A stretch of 64,000 bases of DNA from Desulfuromonadaceae bacterium (GTDB lineage: Bacteria; Desulfobacterota; Desulfuromonadia; Geobacterales; Pseudopelobacteraceae), in assembly GCA_028683435.1 (NCBI GenBank), contig JAQUIG010000004.1, positions 62,001 to 126,000 on the forward strand. The letters are read 5' to 3'. How positions within the stretch are numbered: position 1 is the stretch's first letter; each line of letters begins with the position of its first letter. The translations under genes were made by a program, and so were the position numbers. Of the stretch, positions 37,454 to 44,795 are shown in pieces. The notes beneath the pieces are model-generated. The model was given only the letters and a program-made list of their open reading frames with translations, searched no databases and was not told where the DNA came from.

Positions 37454-37763
37454 CCGTTGGCTCCGCAGTTGGACTTTTGAGCTTGTCCAGATATTCATTC
37501 CATTCTATCGGGAGCAGATATTTCTTGCTGCTGTTACATCCCTTGCATGCCGGGACAACGTTATTACGCGACGCTTTCCCGCCACGCGATACAGGAACCA
37601 GATGGTCCATCGTCAGCTCATCCGGAGCAAAAATCCCGTCACAAAAGTGGCAACGCCCCAAGGCCAGACGATTTTTCCACCAGCGGCTCTTGCGCAGCTC
37701 CCTCGATTTTTCCCGCTCTCGCTTCACATCAGCTTCGCTTATTTCCATAATAAAATGATCCAT
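37446..37763 (-). CDS. HNH endonuclease-domain protein
   Basis: 105 residues. C-H-F-C and C-K-G-C-N form a zinc clamp around the HNH core D-H-L-V-P-V-S-R-G-G-K-A-S-R-N-N-V-V-P. A basic helix (about 12-32) precedes it. Such small HNH proteins are common in bacteria and usually uncharacterised. It is co-directional and overlapping with the HAD phosphatase gene. Confidence 0.87.
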   Translation of the reverse strand: MDHFIMEISEADVKREREKSRELRKSRWWKNRLALGRCHFCDGIFAPDELTMDHLVPVSRGGKASRNNVVPACKGCNSSKKYLLPIEWNEYLDKLKSPTAEPTDE

Positions 37764-37878
37764 AATAAACCTTTAAAAACCGGTGACATATCCTACTCGC
37801 TAGAATATCCGAAAAGGACCTGATTGGGTAGCAGAAAACGGCACTATGGGCGAGTATATCGGCAACATATAAAAAAGG

Positions 37879-37907
37879 TTGATATATCGTTAATTATAAG
37901 CTATAAA
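37879..37907 (+). promoter_or_regulatory. Sigma-70 promoter of tRNA-Arg
   Basis: TTGATA (37879-37884), 17 bp, TATAAA (37902-37907); the predicted start is about six bases before the tRNA. Confidence 0.75.
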
Positions 37908-37919
37908 AGCAATTCAATT

Positions 37920-37996
37920 GCGCTTGTAGCTCAGCTGGATAGAGCAACGGACTACGAATCCGTAGGTCGGGCGTTCGAATCGCTCCAGGCGCACCA
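37920..37996 (+). tRNA. tRNA-Arg (anticodon ACG)
   Basis: Acceptor stem GCGCTTG (37920-37926) pairs with 37986-37992, followed by A and encoded CCA. The anticodon loop C-T-A-C-G-A-A carries ACG between ACGGA/TCCGT. It marks the boundary between core-like genes and the accessory block to its right. Confidence 0.97.
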
Positions 37997-38004
37997 ACAA
38001 TTCA

Positions 38005-38036
38005 AGGCACTTACGTTAATCCGTAAGTGCCTTTTT
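38005..38036 (+). terminator. Rho-independent terminator of tRNA-Arg
   Basis: AAGGCACTTACG (38005-38016) and CGTAAGTGCCTT (38022-38033) form a 12-bp stem, ending in a T run. Confidence 0.93.
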
Positions 38037-38182
38037 TGGGTTTTAGGCTGATCTGTAACCTTTTGTGTAACCTCGGTGTAGCGCGTCGATTAATTGTCGC
38101 GGGATTTGGCAGTGAAACATTCAATAGGAAGGAGTTCTAAAGGTCACTAAAAAGAGATTCATTCCATATGATAGCCTAGTTG

Positions 38183-38512
38183 TTAACTATTTGTATTTTT
38201 GGTTGCAATCTCTTCTTTTTTCGGCATAACTCCGGAAATTGCCAGCGCCTTCTGACCGACGAGCGCCCGAGCTACCTTGCGGCGGGCGCTCGTCAAAAGA
38301 CGCTGGATCGTACCACGAGATACACCCATGCATACGCCCGCTTCCTCCTGGGTCTTGCCCTCACCGTCACAGAGATGCATTGTCTCCAATTCGTCATGCC
38401 ATAGTTGAATCGTTTCAATATCCTTGAGCGGAGTGCCGGCAGGTTTGAAGAGCGCTCCGTACCCGATTTGGTGAGGACAAGTACAGATTCTCGGTTTACA
38501 TGGACGCGGCAT
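38183..38512 (-). CDS. UPF0251 / DUF134 helix-turn-helix protein
   Basis: 109 residues from ATG 38512, one base after the stop of the upstream NifX-fold gene, so translationally coupled. It starts M-P-R-P-C-K-P-R-I-C and contains the sigma-region-4-like helix-turn-helix G-K-T-Q-E-E-A-G-V-C-M-G-V-S-R-G-T-I-Q-R-L-L. DUF134 proteins are predicted DNA binders that often sit beside NifX-fold genes. It is a candidate for the factor that reads the shared palindrome in this region (inference). Confidence 0.87.
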   Translation of the reverse strand: MPRPCKPRICTCPHQIGYGALFKPAGTPLKDIETIQLWHDELETMHLCDGEGKTQEEAGVCMGVSRGTIQRLLTSARRKVARALVGQKALAISGVMPKKEEIATKNTNS

Positions 38513-38513
38513 G

Positions 38514-38894
38514 TTAGTGGGAGCACCCACCGCTGTGGCTATGGCCGCCGCAGGTATGTCCCGGCATATATTCCGGCAGTCCATCTGCACGGAAAAGCGC
38601 CATGTTTTCAGCGATGGTTCCTTCATGCGCCTGAAAAGCGCGTATCCCGGCGTTGTTAAGTTTATTCAGTGCACCGCCGCCGATGCCGCCGACGACTATT
38701 GCATCAACATGATGACCGCCAAGTCCTGCGACCGGATTGCAGGCCCCATGTTCATGGATCTTGTCGCTGTTGTTAATTACCGTTACTTCGCTGGTTTCCA
38801 TATCAACCACGATGAAACCGGGCGCCGAACCAAAATGCCCATTCACCTGACTCTCCAACCCCTGATTTTCTAAAACCGGAAAACATACCTTCAT
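38514..38894 (-). CDS. NifX/NifB-fold (dinitrogenase Fe-Mo cofactor family) protein with His/Cys tail
   Basis: 126 residues from ATG 38894 behind AGGAGGT. It shows the RNase H-like NifX fold: F-P-V-L ... V-N-G-H-F-G-S-A-P-G-F, then V-V-G-G-I-G-G-G-A and G-I-R-A-F. The C-terminus H-T-C-G-G-H-S-H-S-G-G-C-S-H is a likely metal-binding tail. No nif genes are nearby, so a role in FeMo-cofactor synthesis is unlikely. Its promoter carries two copies of the shared palindrome. Confidence 0.9.
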   Translation of the reverse strand: MKVCFPVLENQGLESQVNGHFGSAPGFIVVDMETSEVTVINNSDKIHEHGACNPVAGLGGHHVDAIVVGGIGGGALNKLNNAGIRAFQAHEGTIAENMALFRADGLPEYMPGHTCGGHSHSGGCSH

Positions 38895-38913
38895 TGTGTA
38901 CCTCCTGTTCAAA

Positions 38914-38979
38914 TGTGTATATACACAAAAATACCATTAAAATGTTTGCGGTGTCAATGTTATATTGTGCATATACACA
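38914..38979 (-). promoter_or_regulatory. Sigma-70-type promoter with two palindromic operators
   Basis: On the minus strand: operator TGTGTATATGCACA (38966-38979), then TTGACA (38957-38952), 18 bp, TATTTT (38933-38928), then a second perfect palindrome TGTGTATATACACA (38927-38914) abutting the -10. The spacing of the operators is 52 bp, about five helical turns. Binding at the proximal site should block initiation. It drives the NifX-fold/DUF134 pair. Confidence 0.75.
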
Positions 38980-39085
38980 AATACAAAAATAAATTATTAC
39001 ATGCCTGAAATCCACCGTATTACTTCCCTAACCTTTATAATCTCACGGCAGAACGGTGCTCAGTCTGCTGTTTCAGAGAATCTCT

Positions 39086-40063
39086 TTATTCAGGCACACA
39101 GATTTCGCCTTTAGCCATAGACCTAAAGGTGTTTATGACCAGCACCAGTACCATCAGAGTCAGAAACGCTAAAAGGGCAGGCACCAGCACGGCAAAGAAG
39201 GTCCCACCAACCTTTTCAAGCATAATAGTGGAGGCGATGGTAATCGAGGCCGTGGGGAATGAGTAAGCCCACCAAGGAAGCGCAAATTTGACCTTTGCAA
39301 ACTGCTTCCACTGAAAGAATAGCAGCATGGTGATAAAGAGTGCCACATAGTACAGAATCCTGCCGGGATCATCCAGAACGCCCTGATGCAGACGCATCCA
39401 TGCGATAAAACCGACCGCAGGAGGAGCAATCAGGATGAACAGCGTAGGCAGAAGTTTGGAAGGTACCGGATTGTGGAAAAAAAAGCGATTCATCAGGATA
39501 CTGAGCAGCACGATCCAGAATAGGATACCGATACTGAAGAAGAACCATGATATCTCGACATAACCAAAGGGCACGCCGGCCACCGGCACTAGGATATTGC
39601 CGACAATCGGAATAAACCAGGCGGCATTGCTGTGATGAATCTGAAACTTTTCATGATGGATCCAAGCCGACATAATGATCAGAGTAAAAAGCAATTGCAC
39701 CGAACTGCCAATGGTCCAAAGCGTCAATGAGACACCACGCGGTAAGATACCTTCTCCGGCAATGACCAGCAACAGCACGCCAATGGAGATGGCGGGAAAG
39801 AAACTGAGCCGGATCGGGTGCTGGAACTCTTCTACTACATGCTTAGAGTGACGCATCAATTTGGTCAGATAGGTAATGGCTATCATCAGGTAAATCACCG
39901 CAGAAATGACGAACAAGACCGGACTGACCTGGGTTCCCCAGTGCCAGAAATGTTCAACCTTTTTGAAGGAGATCGTGAGACCGGCCAATCCCATGACCAC
40001 CGCAAAAAACGAGATGGGAAAATGCTCAAGACGACTGTGACTTTTTTGTGTAGTAGATTCCAT
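39086..40063 (-). CDS. SLAC1/TehA family voltage-dependent anion channel protein
   Basis: 325 residues with about ten membrane helices. It starts H-F-P-I-S-F-F-A-V-V-M-G-L-A-G-L, and has G-N-I-L-V-P-V-A-G-V and A-P-P-A-V-G-F-I-A-W, characteristic of TehA/SLAC1 transporters. It probably moves small anions or sulfite/tellurite-like compounds across the inner membrane. It lies downstream of the DUF302 gene under the same operator-bearing promoter. Confidence 0.88.
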   Translation of the reverse strand: MESTTQKSHSRLEHFPISFFAVVMGLAGLTISFKKVEHFWHWGTQVSPVLFVISAVIYLMIAITYLTKLMRHSKHVVEEFQHPIRLSFFPAISIGVLLLVIAGEGILPRGVSLTLWTIGSSVQLLFTLIIMSAWIHHEKFQIHHSNAAWFIPIVGNILVPVAGVPFGYVEISWFFFSIGILFWIVLLSILMNRFFFHNPVPSKLLPTLFILIAPPAVGFIAWMRLHQGVLDDPGRILYYVALFITMLLFFQWKQFAKVKFALPWWAYSFPTASITIASTIMLEKVGGTFFAVLVPALLAFLTLMVLVLVINTFRSMAKGEICVPE

Positions 40064-40095
40064 GAAAGTGACTCCGTGACTCGTTGTAAATAGAT

Positions 40096-40515
40096 TTAAA
40101 CTGCCAGAGCTTTATCCACCTGAGCAATAATTGCGTCGTAGTTTTTTGATGATGATTCGGCAAAATCTTTGTCTTGTATAAGTTCTTCGATAAGGGCCGG
40201 TTCAAGACGGAGAAGGCGAACCTGAGTCTTTCCGTTTTGGGAAAAAATGGTCACAAATTTGGGAATCAGGGCCGCCCGCTCATGATTTTTCTGCAGGCTT
40301 GGAGCAGCTTTTTCAGGGTTGCAGATCTGTACCATATGGAGGTCAAAATCCTTTGCCACTTCAACCCCATGACTGCCAAAGGTATTGGCCATTTCCATTT
40401 TGTCTTCATTATGAATTATAAAACCGGTTTCACTGCAAATGGTTTGAAGAGCGGCAATCACTTCCTCAACGCTTTTGTCTGTTTCACGACATACCAATGT
40501 TGCCCATTTACTCAT
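40096..40515 (-). CDS. DUF302 family protein
   Basis: 139 residues with AAGGAGA before the ATG. S-V-E-E-V-I-A-A-L-Q and V-Q-I-C-N-P-E-K-A-A-P-S-L-Q followed by L-I-P-K-F-V fit the DUF302 pattern (the conserved CNP motif). Function unknown; members often accompany redox or sulfur genes. No signal peptide. Confidence 0.8.
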   Translation of the reverse strand: MSKWATLVCRETDKSVEEVIAALQTICSETGFIIHNEDKMEMANTFGSHGVEVAKDFDLHMVQICNPEKAAPSLQKNHERAALIPKFVTIFSQNGKTQVRLLRLEPALIEELIQDKDFAESSSKNYDAIIAQVDKALAV

Positions 40516-40570
40516 GTTGTCTATTCTCCTTTTCGCTGGTTTTTAGAACTATCCATCTCACCCTCGAAGC

Positions 40571-40666
40571 TTATCGGTGAGACCTCTTCAGCAACATAAA
40601 TACTCCACAACCCATACCGCAGACCCCACACGTCAATGTCAAGACAGGGCGGATTACAAGCAACAT
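40571..40666 (-). CDS. Possible 31-residue cysteine-containing membrane peptide
   Basis: M-L-L-V-I-R-P-V-L-T-L-T-C-G-V-C-G-M-G-C, then G-V-F-M-L-L-K-R-S-H-R. It is a single hydrophobic span with three cysteines and a basic end, placed in the 300-base leader between the operator promoter and DUF302. No clear ribosome-binding site is visible, so coding is uncertain. Confidence 0.3.
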   Translation of the reverse strand: MLLVIRPVLTLTCGVCGMGCGVFMLLKRSHR

Positions 40667-40824
40667 GGAAATGATCATTATTATTAATAATGGATTGGTC
40701 GATTGTAAAATTATCAGCCGTAAACGCCGGGGAAGAACCGAAATGTCAGAGACGGTACTAAAATGCTTGGCAGTTTGTGCATGGGATTGTTTTGCGCCAT
40801 TCACAGTTGTAAACTTATAAGATA

Positions 40825-40867
40825 TGTGTATATGCACGAAAATATAATATAATAATATGAATGTCAA
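40825..40867 (-). promoter_or_regulatory. Sigma-70-type promoter with palindromic operator, DUF302 operon
   Basis: On the minus strand: TTGACA (40867-40862), 17 bp, TATTTT (40844-40839), then CGTGCATATACACA (40838-40825), differing by one base from the palindrome seen at the two related promoters. The 54-bp block matches that at 46231-46284 with only about five differences. The remaining 40516-40948 holds nothing else convincing. Confidence 0.75.
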
Positions 40868-40948
40868 TATGTATAATCGTTTCAGATGTGGAAACTCTGC
40901 GTTAATGGCAACCATTTACATGCAAAATCGATTAAAATATAATTACAT

Positions 40949-41374
40949 TCAATTGCCATTTGGCTTTTGTATGAATTTTGCTTCCGCGCTCGCCATCAGC
41001 GTCCCGGCATTTACCAGTTCCGCTTTGAGTTGGTAGAGCGGAGGTGTCGCGGCCACGAGCCATGCACGCAAGGTCACATTAGCGTCATAAGGAACCGATG
41101 CTACAAACCGGATGCAAAGTTCTCCTGTTACGGCTTCAATATTCCGGTAAAACAGACAGTGCGCCATGGCCGAGTCCAGCAGGGCGCTGATTACTCCGCC
41201 ATGTAGTATACCGCTATATCCCTGCAGCAAAGAATTACCCTTAAATGATGCGGAGACATCACCACTCGCTCCGGGATCAAATATAAGCCGAAGTGACATC
41301 GGGTTGCTGTCTCCGCACATGATGCATTGTGTATGAGTCTTCTTTACGTTGCGCTCGACATTTTCAGTGATCAC
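40949..41374 (-). CDS. PaaI-type hotdog thioesterase
   Basis: 141 residues, from GTG 41374, overlapping the upstream NifX-fold gene by 11 bp. The hotdog helix with H-G-G-V-I-S-A-L-L-D-S-A-M-A, the preceding G-Y-S-G-I-L, and C-I-M-C-G at the N-terminus fit the PaaI subgroup that hydrolyses acyl-CoA thioesters. It is the last gene of the ORP-like run. Confidence 0.85.
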   Translation of the reverse strand: MITENVERNVKKTHTQCIMCGDSNPMSLRLIFDPGASGDVSASFKGNSLLQGYSGILHGGVISALLDSAMAHCLFYRNIEAVTGELCIRFVASVPYDANVTLRAWLVAATPPLYQLKAELVNAGTLMASAEAKFIQKPNGN

Positions 41375-41696
41375 AGGTGTTAGTTCCTGTCACCAAGGAT
41401 CCACCCAGATAATTTTCCACTACTTCACGGGGACATTCACCGCTCGCACCGGTTATTACCTTTACGTTGTTTGCAGCAAAAAGCTGCTGCGCCTTCTGTC
41501 CCATGCCGCCGGCAATAATCTGATTTACACCCCTTTCGGACAACCATCCGGGAAGCAGACCCGGTTCATGCGGAGGAGGAGTTATATAGCTTTCGGTAAC
41601 GATAGCATTGTTTTCTACATCGATAATTGCAAACTCGGCACAATGCCCAAAATGGGCGCACAACTTCCTGTCATTGGTAGGTACGGCAAATCTCAT
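41364..41696 (-). CDS. NifX/NifB-fold protein (ORP-like)
   Basis: 110 residues with AAGGGG before the ATG. M-R-F-A-V-P-T-N-D-R-K-L-C-A-H-F-G-H-C ... I-I-A-G-G-M-G-Q-K-A-Q is the typical NifX/ORP fold, with the H-F-G-H-C pattern retaining a cysteine at the cofactor site. In Desulfovibrio, proteins of this kind bind a Mo-Cu cluster (orange protein). It directly follows the two MinD-type ATPases. Confidence 0.9.
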   Translation of the reverse strand: MRFAVPTNDRKLCAHFGHCAEFAIIDVENNAIVTESYITPPPHEPGLLPGWLSERGVNQIIAGGMGQKAQQLFAANNVKVITGASGECPREVVENYLGGSLVTGTNTCDH

Positions 41697-41770
41697 TACA
41701 AACCCCTTTTTGTGGTGTCTAGATGTTTGCCCGGCAATCTGAAACCGGATCCTTGTTCATATACTGAAAA

Positions 41771-42634
41771 CTACAGCTGCGTGTATAATTGCTTATAAAT
41801 CTGCCGGATTGCTTCACTCGCCTGACAATCCGGTGCATATTCCAGTATTGTTTTTGCCTGGCGCTGGGCCTTGCTGACCAGCGGTTCGTAAGGGATTGAG
41901 CCAAGAAGGGAAAAACCGCGCTCCAGGCAGAGGTTTTCAATCTCTTTTGCATAAGTCGGATTCAAATCACCCTTGTTAATAACGACCCCTCCCGGCAACT
42001 TGAAATGTGTGGAGAGTTCCATGACCCTTTTAAGGTCATGGACGCCGCTGACCGTCGGCTCGGTTACAAAAACAATGTAGGAGGCCCCGGTCAGTGATGC
42101 AATTACGGTGCAGCCGATTCCGGGCGGACCATCTGTCAGAATGATTTCGTTGCCATTTTCTTTGGTAATTTCCCCCGCTTTTTTCCTGACAGCTGTTACC
42201 AGCTTGCCGGAGTTCTCTGCACCTGGGAGTAGTTCAGCAAAGACAGCCCATTCCTCACCTTTTGTTTTACCCGCAAAATAGTGGCCGCAGAGCGCTTCGT
42301 TAAAAGAAACCGCACCAGCCGGACAGAGATAAAAGCAGGCGCCGCACCCCTCGCAGGAAAACCTGTCCACTTGATAATTTTCACTAATGGCCTGATAGTG
42401 ACACACTTCGCGGCATTTTCCGCAGGAAGTACAAATATCCTTGTTTATGGCGGCATTGTGCCCGGAGACAAATTCATACTCCTCAACTACGGCAGCATTG
42501 AGGACAAGATTGAGATTGGCTGCATCGACATCACAGTCAGCCACAACCTTGTTATCAAAAAGGGCCGCCATGCTCGCGGTAAAGGAGGTCTTGCCTGTTC
42601 CTCCTTTCCCGCTGATGATTACAATCTCCTTCAT
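41771..42634 (-). CDS. MinD-type ATPase with 2[4Fe-4S] ferredoxin insert (second copy)
   Basis: 287 residues. Deviant Walker A G-K-G-G-T-G-K-T-S at the N-terminus, D-C-D-V-D-A-A-N, then two ferredoxin motifs (C-T-S-C-G-K-C-R-E-V-C and C-E-G-C-G-A-C-F-Y-L-C, about 68-105) and D-G-P-P-G-I-G-C. This architecture matches the DVU2103/DVU2104-like ATPases of the ORP complex. It overlaps the first copy by ATGA and likely forms a heterodimer with it. Confidence 0.92.
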   Translation of the reverse strand: MKEIVIISGKGGTGKTSFTASMAALFDNKVVADCDVDAANLNLVLNAAVVEEYEFVSGHNAAINKDICTSCGKCREVCHYQAISENYQVDRFSCEGCGACFYLCPAGAVSFNEALCGHYFAGKTKGEEWAVFAELLPGAENSGKLVTAVRKKAGEITKENGNEIILTDGPPGIGCTVIASLTGASYIVFVTEPTVSGVHDLKRVMELSTHFKLPGGVVINKGDLNPTYAKEIENLCLERGFSLLGSIPYEPLVSKAQRQAKTILEYAPDCQASEAIRQIYKQLYTQL

Positions 42635-43494
42635 GGCCGCACCCCCTTGTCAGACTGTCTGAATACTTCCGCTGCAATGGCTGCAAAATGCACACGGTAA
42701 TCAGGCAATACATCCAGCAGAATATCACCACCAGAATAAGCCTCGGCTACCTTACGATCCTCCGGCAGTCGCGCCAATATTTTGAGCTGCTGCTCTTCAA
42801 GGAATCTCTCCAATGGAGGAAACGTCCCGTTCTCTCTGTTGATCACAACAGAGACTGACTTGCCCCTGGCCTGTGCAACATTCACAGATATCTTTAAATC
42901 ATGCAGGCCGAAGGGTGTCGGTTCGGTAACCAAAATCACCAGATCGGCATCGGATATGGTCTCAACAAAGGGACAGGATGTCCCGGGAGGTGCGTCGATA
43001 ATCTGAATATGATCATTAAGTCCCTGCTCCTTGACCTTACGGATCAATGGATTAGGCATCGGTTCACCCACATTGAGAACGCCATGAACGAACTGAATTC
43101 CTCCCCAGCCCATACCGGTTGCAACTACGCCGATCTCACGTTCATCTTCGCTGATTGCTTTTGCTGGGCACACAAGCAGGCAGAGGCCGCAACCGTGGCA
43201 TAACTCCGGAAATATCAAGGTATTGCCCGGCAGCCGAACTATCGCATTAAACTGGCATTTGTCGGAGCACTCGCCGCATGACGTACATTTTTGCTGATTA
43301 ACCACCGGCACCATAACGCAAGCTGAAATTTTTTCCGACAGGTGAGGTGATAAGAAAAAATGCCCGTTAGGCTCTTCAACATCGCAGTCTATGTACTGCA
43401 CCTTGCTGCCGCTATTCGCCAAAAACCAGGCCAGGTTAACCGCGATCGTCGTCTTGCCGGTTCCTCCTTTTCCGCTTGCAATAGCCACTTTCAT
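42631..43494 (-). CDS. MinD-type ATPase with 2[4Fe-4S] ferredoxin insert (first copy)
   Basis: 287 residues: G-K-G-G-T-G-K-T-T Walker A, D-C-D-V-E-E-P-N, ferredoxin motifs C-T-S-C-G-E-C-S-D-K-C and C-H-G-C-G-L-C-L-L-V-C, and D-A-P-P-G-T-S-C-P. Paralog of the next gene, with diverged C-terminal half. It overlaps the preceding NifX-fold gene by ATGA. Members are thought to couple ATP hydrolysis to cluster assembly or electron transfer in ORP-type complexes. Confidence 0.92.
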   Translation of the reverse strand: MKVAIASGKGGTGKTTIAVNLAWFLANSGSKVQYIDCDVEEPNGHFFLSPHLSEKISACVMVPVVNQQKCTSCGECSDKCQFNAIVRLPGNTLIFPELCHGCGLCLLVCPAKAISEDEREIGVVATGMGWGGIQFVHGVLNVGEPMPNPLIRKVKEQGLNDHIQIIDAPPGTSCPFVETISDADLVILVTEPTPFGLHDLKISVNVAQARGKSVSVVINRENGTFPPLERFLEEQQLKILARLPEDRKVAEAYSGGDILLDVLPDYRVHFAAIAAEVFRQSDKGVRP

Positions 43495-43853
43495 AGCCAG
43501 TGGCCTTCTACGTCAGCAGTAGTAGCCAACTGTAATTTACCTTCTTTTAACAGTCCAAGTGCTTCTCCAACGGTTGCTGCTTCGCAGTTATAAACCTTGA
43601 TGCCGGCGGCATGAAGCACGCGGAAAGCTTTGGGGCCGCAGTGGCCGGTAACCAAGGCGTTAGCGCCGGCGTTGACCACTGTTTGTGCTGATTGTATGCC
43701 GGCGCCCTGGGCCGCATTCAGGTTCTGTGTATTGTCGATTGACTGAACCTCTTTTGTGTCGGTGTCATAGATAAGAAACCTGGCAGCCCTGCCGAAGCGA
43801 CTGTCCAATGGTGCGTCCAGATTGTCACCAGATGTGGTTATTGCTATTTTCAT
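43491..43853 (-). CDS. NifX/NifB-fold protein (ORP-like)
   Basis: 120 residues from ATG 43853 with GGAGG nine bases upstream. M-K-I-A-I-T-T-S-G-D-N-L-D-A-P-L-D-S-R-F-G-R-A is the classic NifX/ORP start, and L-V-T-G-H-C-G-P-K-A-F the metal-site loop with a cysteine. This copy is closest in pattern to Desulfovibrio ORP (DVU2108). Confidence 0.9.
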   Translation of the reverse strand: MKIAITTSGDNLDAPLDSRFGRAARFLIYDTDTKEVQSIDNTQNLNAAQGAGIQSAQTVVNAGANALVTGHCGPKAFRVLHAAGIKVYNCEAATVGEALGLLKEGKLQLATTADVEGHWL

Positions 43854-43892
43854 TAAATGCCTCCATTTAAGACGTGCACAACATACTGTCAT

Positions 43893-44168
43893 TTAGTTTT
43901 TTTTCAGCTCATTCAGTCTGCTGTCAATCTCATTCAGTTGCTTTTTAAGTGCCTCTGCCTGCTCCTCCAGCAGTTTGCCCTCGTTTTCCTGCGCAGAGTT
44001 TCCTGCCAAATCGGATGCATGAAACCAGTTACACATTCTTCGGACGGTGGCACCCCTGCCGGAACCACTTCTCACACTATATCTGTTCTGGCCGCCAACG
44101 CAGTTGCCGGTTCCTCTGCCTGTCACTGCCCCTGTTCCTCTTGGACCTGTCCCATCACCTCGTGGCAT
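43893..44168 (-). CDS. DUF5320 family protein
   Basis: 91 residues, AAAGGAGG upstream. The N-terminus M-P-R-G-D-G-T-G-P-R-G-T-G-A-V-T-G-R-G-T and a C-terminal coiled coil (L-E-E-Q-A-E-A-L-K-K-Q-L-N) are typical of DUF5320. Members co-occur with NifX-fold and MinD-type ATPase genes in anaerobes. Function unknown. Confidence 0.88.
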   Translation of the reverse strand: MPRGDGTGPRGTGAVTGRGTGNCVGGQNRYSVRSGSGRGATVRRMCNWFHASDLAGNSAQENEGKLLEEQAEALKKQLNEIDSRLNELKKN

Positions 44169-44169
44169 G

Positions 44170-44607
44170 TTATACCTCCTTTATTTCTGGTTGCTGTTTG
44201 CAGAAGAAAGCAGAACCAGTTACCCGCTCTCTTCTTCGGCTTTGTCTGCCTTTTCCGGAACAAGCGATTCTACAGGCGCACCCCGGCATCTCAAAGCCGC
44301 CTTCAATAAGCCTATCTGTTAAACAGGCCTGAAGAACTCCCCTGACATCTCCGGCGATAAAGGGATAAACCTTGATACCGGCATTAAGCGCAAATTGATG
44401 GGCATCTCTGGATATGGCGCCGCAGATGAGAATATCCGTTCCCGCTCCAGTCAGGCTGAGCACTTTCGCCGCTACGCAGGTGTCCGGTAATAGCAGTTGC
44501 TGCTCTGAACAAATATTTTTGCCAGCTGTATTAAACAGCAACACCTTTCCGGCCACGTCAAACACCGGAGATACCCTGTTATTCCATATTGTGACTGCTA
44601 TTTTCAT
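44170..44607 (-). CDS. NifX/NifB-fold protein, first gene of the ORP-like operon
   Basis: 145 residues from ATG 44607 with GGAGC upstream. M-K-I-A-V-T-I-W-N-N-R-V-S-P-V-F-D-V-A and I-L-I-C-G-A-I-S show the same fold. The C-terminal extension holds P-G-C-A-C-R-I-A-C and basic residues, so it may bind a cofactor differently from its paralogs. A candidate sigma-54 promoter lies just upstream. Confidence 0.88.
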   Translation of the reverse strand: MKIAVTIWNNRVSPVFDVAGKVLLFNTAGKNICSEQQLLLPDTCVAAKVLSLTGAGTDILICGAISRDAHQFALNAGIKVYPFIAGDVRGVLQACLTDRLIEGGFEMPGCACRIACSGKGRQSRRRERVTGSAFFCKQQPEIKEV

Positions 44608-44640
44608 GGTTGCTCCGGCCACGCTCGCTGCTATGTACTT

Positions 44641-44656
44641 AGCAACAGTCGGGCCG
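44641..44656 (-). promoter_or_regulatory. Candidate sigma-54 promoter of the ORP-like operon
   Basis: On the minus strand the 16-mer is CGGCCCGACTGTTGCT: the GG and GC pairs have the required 10-bp spacing and the -12 TTGCT is consensus, but the -24 box is weaker than at the five promoters further right. It is 33 bp upstream of the first ORP-like gene and next to the sigma-54 activator gene. Confidence 0.5.
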
Positions 44657-44795
44657 AAAATGATATAAACATTCATAGGAGACTCAATATGCTGTTATTA
44701 TGTTATTTTATGTATGTGGAGCTGGACTGTTTGACGAAAGATAATTGCAGTTACGCAACTATACGGGAAGGTGCAGTAGCAATAACGCTACAATC

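Noticed and set aside
37824..38051. Plus-strand 75-residue frame across tRNA-Arg
   Set aside because: It overlaps the whole tRNA and its terminator and lacks any family or ribosome-binding site.
40571..40915. Full 114-residue minus-strand frame
   Set aside because: Its N-terminal part covers the operator promoter, so it cannot be translated as one protein from that transcript; only the last 31 residues are retained as a weak candidate.
38514..44607. Nitrogen-fixation cofactor genes
   Set aside because: The NifX-fold proteins lack neighbouring nifB, nifE, nifN or nifH genes, and the setting matches ORP-type loci instead.
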